Assembly: GCA_010909165.1 (NCBI GenBank)
Contig: VJWM01000239.1
Location: 186,001-250,000, forward strand
DNA: 64,000 bases
Direction: 5' to 3'
Origin: Anthoceros angustus
Lineage: Eukaryota > Streptophyta > Anthocerotopsida > Anthocerotales > Anthocerotaceae
In this document: piece after piece, positions 61,915 to 64,000 of the stretch
How positions within the stretch are numbered: position 1 is the first letter of the stretch
Layout: each line of letters opens with the position of its first letter
The notes under the pieces: model-generated
Databases searched by the model: none
Told to the model about the DNA's origin: nothing
Seen by the model: only the letters and a program-made list of their open reading frames with translations
Program-made: the position numbers and the translations under genes

Positions 61915-63164
61915 GCCTTTCCTCATCTTGGACCACGACATAATCGGGCCGGTAGGAGGCACCAGGGGAACTAACCCCCTTATGGCAAAATCTTCGCCTG
62001 GCTCTTGGCCCTTTAGTGGGTTGTCCCTCGAAGAGCGAGGTACTTAGATGGTTTTCCCATCTCTTCGTTTTTTATAAATTCTCCATTGTTCGGAACAACT
62101 GACATCGTATGTTCCGATGTACGCACAAGGCTGTCCATATGTACTGACAACGCTGTCCGTATGTACTCACAAGGCTCTGGGCAGGCAGGCCATGGGCAGG
62201 ACATGCCACGCAGGATGTCACACGTGCCACGCATTATGGCTCCAGCGATTGAGACGCACGCCGGTGTCACATGGGAATCGGGTGGGTCCGGTTCACCGTA
62301 ACTGCGCTCTGTCACTTGCGAGTGTCGTTGATGGATGACAAAGAGAGTCAAGAGTCCACCACGCCTGGTTCGAGGGTTAGGGTTTGCGCGTTGCTTGAAG
62401 AGAGGGAGCCAGCCCTAGAGCTCTACGCCGGAGCAGCAGCAGTCGCGAAAGCTTCCTTTTGTTCGCACACCGAGCAGGGCCTTGCGGCTGTGGCCTTCGC
62501 CCGCGCTTTTGCGTCCTTTCTTGTTTGCGTTTGCTCTCGCTGCTCCTGGTCCAGTCGTTCGCCCGATGACGATCCTGTCTTAACCACACTGAAAGTCGGG
62601 GTGCGATGCGCAGCGCCTGCTCCTTCAGTCCGGTGTCTCCATCGCCTGCTCGCTTTCAGGCTGCCCGCGCAGGCCGGGAAGGGCCGCGAGGTGTTGGATC
62701 GGCGGGTGCTGGCATCCCTGAAAGCGTTCAGCTGATGGAGATTCCGGCGGAGCTTGTGTGAGCGTGGAGCTCCCCACATGTGGACAAACCTGGCCTAGAC
62801 TGAGGGCTTGCTACTGTTAGGTTTCGGTCTAGGAAGTTGCCTGTTTGGCGCCTCCATGATCAAGTTTGGTGTCTTGTTTCTTCTTCTGCTTGTTCTGGTT
62901 CTTTCTTCATCTTCTGGTTGCTGGGAGGATTTTGGACGCTCAGCGGGATTTTTCTTCACTTTCCTTGGTCTTGTATCTTCCTTCTTCTTCCGTGTCGTTT
63001 TCACTGCTCTCACCTGATCCTAGCTCTAAGGGGACGTGAATGATGATTCGCACAAGTTCGGATTCCCTCCGATGCTCTGCAAATGATGCACAACGTTGTC
63101 GTGACTGACACGCTCCTTGGTCACTCGTGAGTTCTATGTTGTCTGCAATTCAATATTAGTTCAT
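61915..63164. other. Unassigned region
   Basis: An open frame from an ATG at 62332 to 62735 (plus strand) is Ala- and Arg-rich with no recognised domain. A frame at 62808-63017 is hydrophobic because of a CT-rich tract. A gttagggtttgcg telobox-like site lies near 62377. No gene is called. Confidence 0.4.
62117..62181 (+). repeat. 22-nt tandem repeat, three imperfect copies
   Basis: Units begin atgtacgcacaagg (62117), atgtactgacaacg (62139) and atgtactcacaagg (62161). Confidence 0.85.
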
Positions 63165-63362
63165 TGTCTGCGAAGTTCGGCATGCCTCATGTGTATATGT
63201 TAAGTCATATTGTAACAGCCGGCCTAGTTCCTGTTTGCGAAGTCCGGCATGCCTCTCATATGTATGTGTCAAGTCATCTTGTAACAGCGGGCCTAGTTCC
63301 TTGTCTGCGCAGTTCGGCATGCTTCATGTGTATGCGGTGTTAAGTCCTCTATTAAAACAGCG
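63165..63362 (+). repeat. Tandem repeat of about 68 bp, three diverged copies
   Basis: Units start at 63165 (tgtctgcgaagttcggcatg), 63232 (tgtttgcgaagtccggcatg) and 63302 (tgtctgcgcagttcggcatg). Each continues with catgtgtat, taagtc and a gtaacagcgggcctagttcc-like end. Spacing is 67-70 bp. The third copy is shorter at its end. Confidence 0.88.
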
Positions 63363-64000
63363 GGTGAACTTGATCTGACCCCGTTTGTGTCGGAAGTTGA
63401 CGAAAGTAAATGCCGTCAACGTGTGTCTCTTCCCTTTGCAGCTAGAACGCTTTGTTTTATCTGGACGAGCCACGTTGAACACTTTGTGATGTGTACGTCT
63501 ATTTGTGATCTGCATTTGACTTGACAGCTGCCAGTCAGTTTTTGCGTCAGATCCCACCAGAGCCATGTGCCGGCGCATCACAAGTTTTATGAACTGACAG
63601 ACTGCCCTGCGTTGGGGGAAGGTGGGGGTCCCTGGGCTGCGTGACTGACGAGACGGTTGGTCCGTTCTCACATGCTGGACTGTAACAAGCAGTACGGTGT
63701 TGTCAGTCGTTACGAGCCGTAGCCGGAAGTGTTTCTGCTCCAGGTTTCTTTCCATGTTTTCTTTGCTTTGGACGAGCATTTGATGCCAGTCAACTGCGTC
63801 ACAACCCTGCTATCCTCCCTGGAAAATGATCCGGCTTCCCAATGATTGCCCGCAAGAGCCAAAGGTGGAATCCGCCAAAGCAGCACACATCCCTGACACT
63901 CACGTTATGCACATTCTATGTAGACACTACAAACTGTACAGCATCGGAGGCTACAGACTGCTGAGTGTAGGCATCTAAGCGGGAATCCTCCCAAGATCCT
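63363..64000. other. Unassigned region at the window end
   Basis: A minus-strand open frame at 63324-63779 shows no recognised domain and overlaps the tandem repeat. Nothing else is supported. Confidence 0.4.

Noticed and set aside
62808-63017. Hydrophobic open frame as a small membrane protein
   Set aside because: The hydrophobicity comes from a CT-rich tract, and the opposite strand gives an equally open charged frame.
63165-63362. Regularly spaced repeats as a CRISPR array
   Set aside because: Only three long diverged copies with no constant repeat/variable spacer pattern, in a eukaryotic genome.

Overview
The window is nuclear DNA from a land plant or close relative. Genes have many short GT-AG introns (mostly 60-250 nt), two intronless PLS-class pentatricopeptide (PPR) genes are present, and there are plant-specific families: FTSHI4, NARROW LEAF 1, LEA_3, SULTR, LPEAT2 and DUF220. 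Base composition is near balanced and introns are compact. Abundant PPR genes plus a cytoplasmic dynein light chain suggest a non-seed plant (bryophyte or lycophyte grade), but I cannot name the species.

Layout. 1-3558: 3' part of a chloroplast FTSHI4-like AAA protein (+). 4465-10432: PHD-finger / Myb-telobox protein (+) carrying a 2.1 kb internal tandem duplication. 10932-14958: a 2.0 kb tandem duplication giving two dynein light chain genes (+). 14982-16506: PIG-F (-), head to head with a CCDC137-like nucleolar-type protein (+, 17198-18367). 18475-19682: FAHD1-like hydrolase (-), head to head with a DUF220 START-like gene (+, 20286-21794). 22050-25344: a shuffled mosaic made of pieces of FAHD1, DUF220 and LPEAT2. 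25691-27892: LPEAT2-like acyltransferase with EF-hands (+). 30998-39040: two tandem sulfate transporters (+). 39606-41336: PPR protein of E+ type (-). 41609-44941: PLP-fold protein of the Moco-sulfurase-like group (-). 47112-49418: PPR-DYW protein (-). 50066-51547: LEA_3 protein (+). 52665-55298: aromatic amino acid decarboxylase (+), preceded by a NAL1-derived pseudogene fragment. 55438-56420: Copia remnant. 56785-59033: NAL1-like serine protease (-). 60000-61914: decayed non-LTR retrotransposon. 61915-64000: repeats and unassigned sequence.

The genes are ordinary housekeeping and metabolic loci with no shared pathway. The striking feature is structural. Between about 5 and 25 kb, two tandem duplications and a shuffled block contain 24 readable junctions. 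All are on one strand, and nearly all fall at 4-11 nt of identity shared by the two parent sequences. Copies differ mainly by one-base indels, often in homopolymers. This is either a recent burst of microhomology-mediated template switching or a library/assembly artefact with the same signature. Reading frames in the duplicated genes should be treated with caution. All exon models below were read by eye from splice sites, frame continuity and remembered family conservation; no alignment was run.
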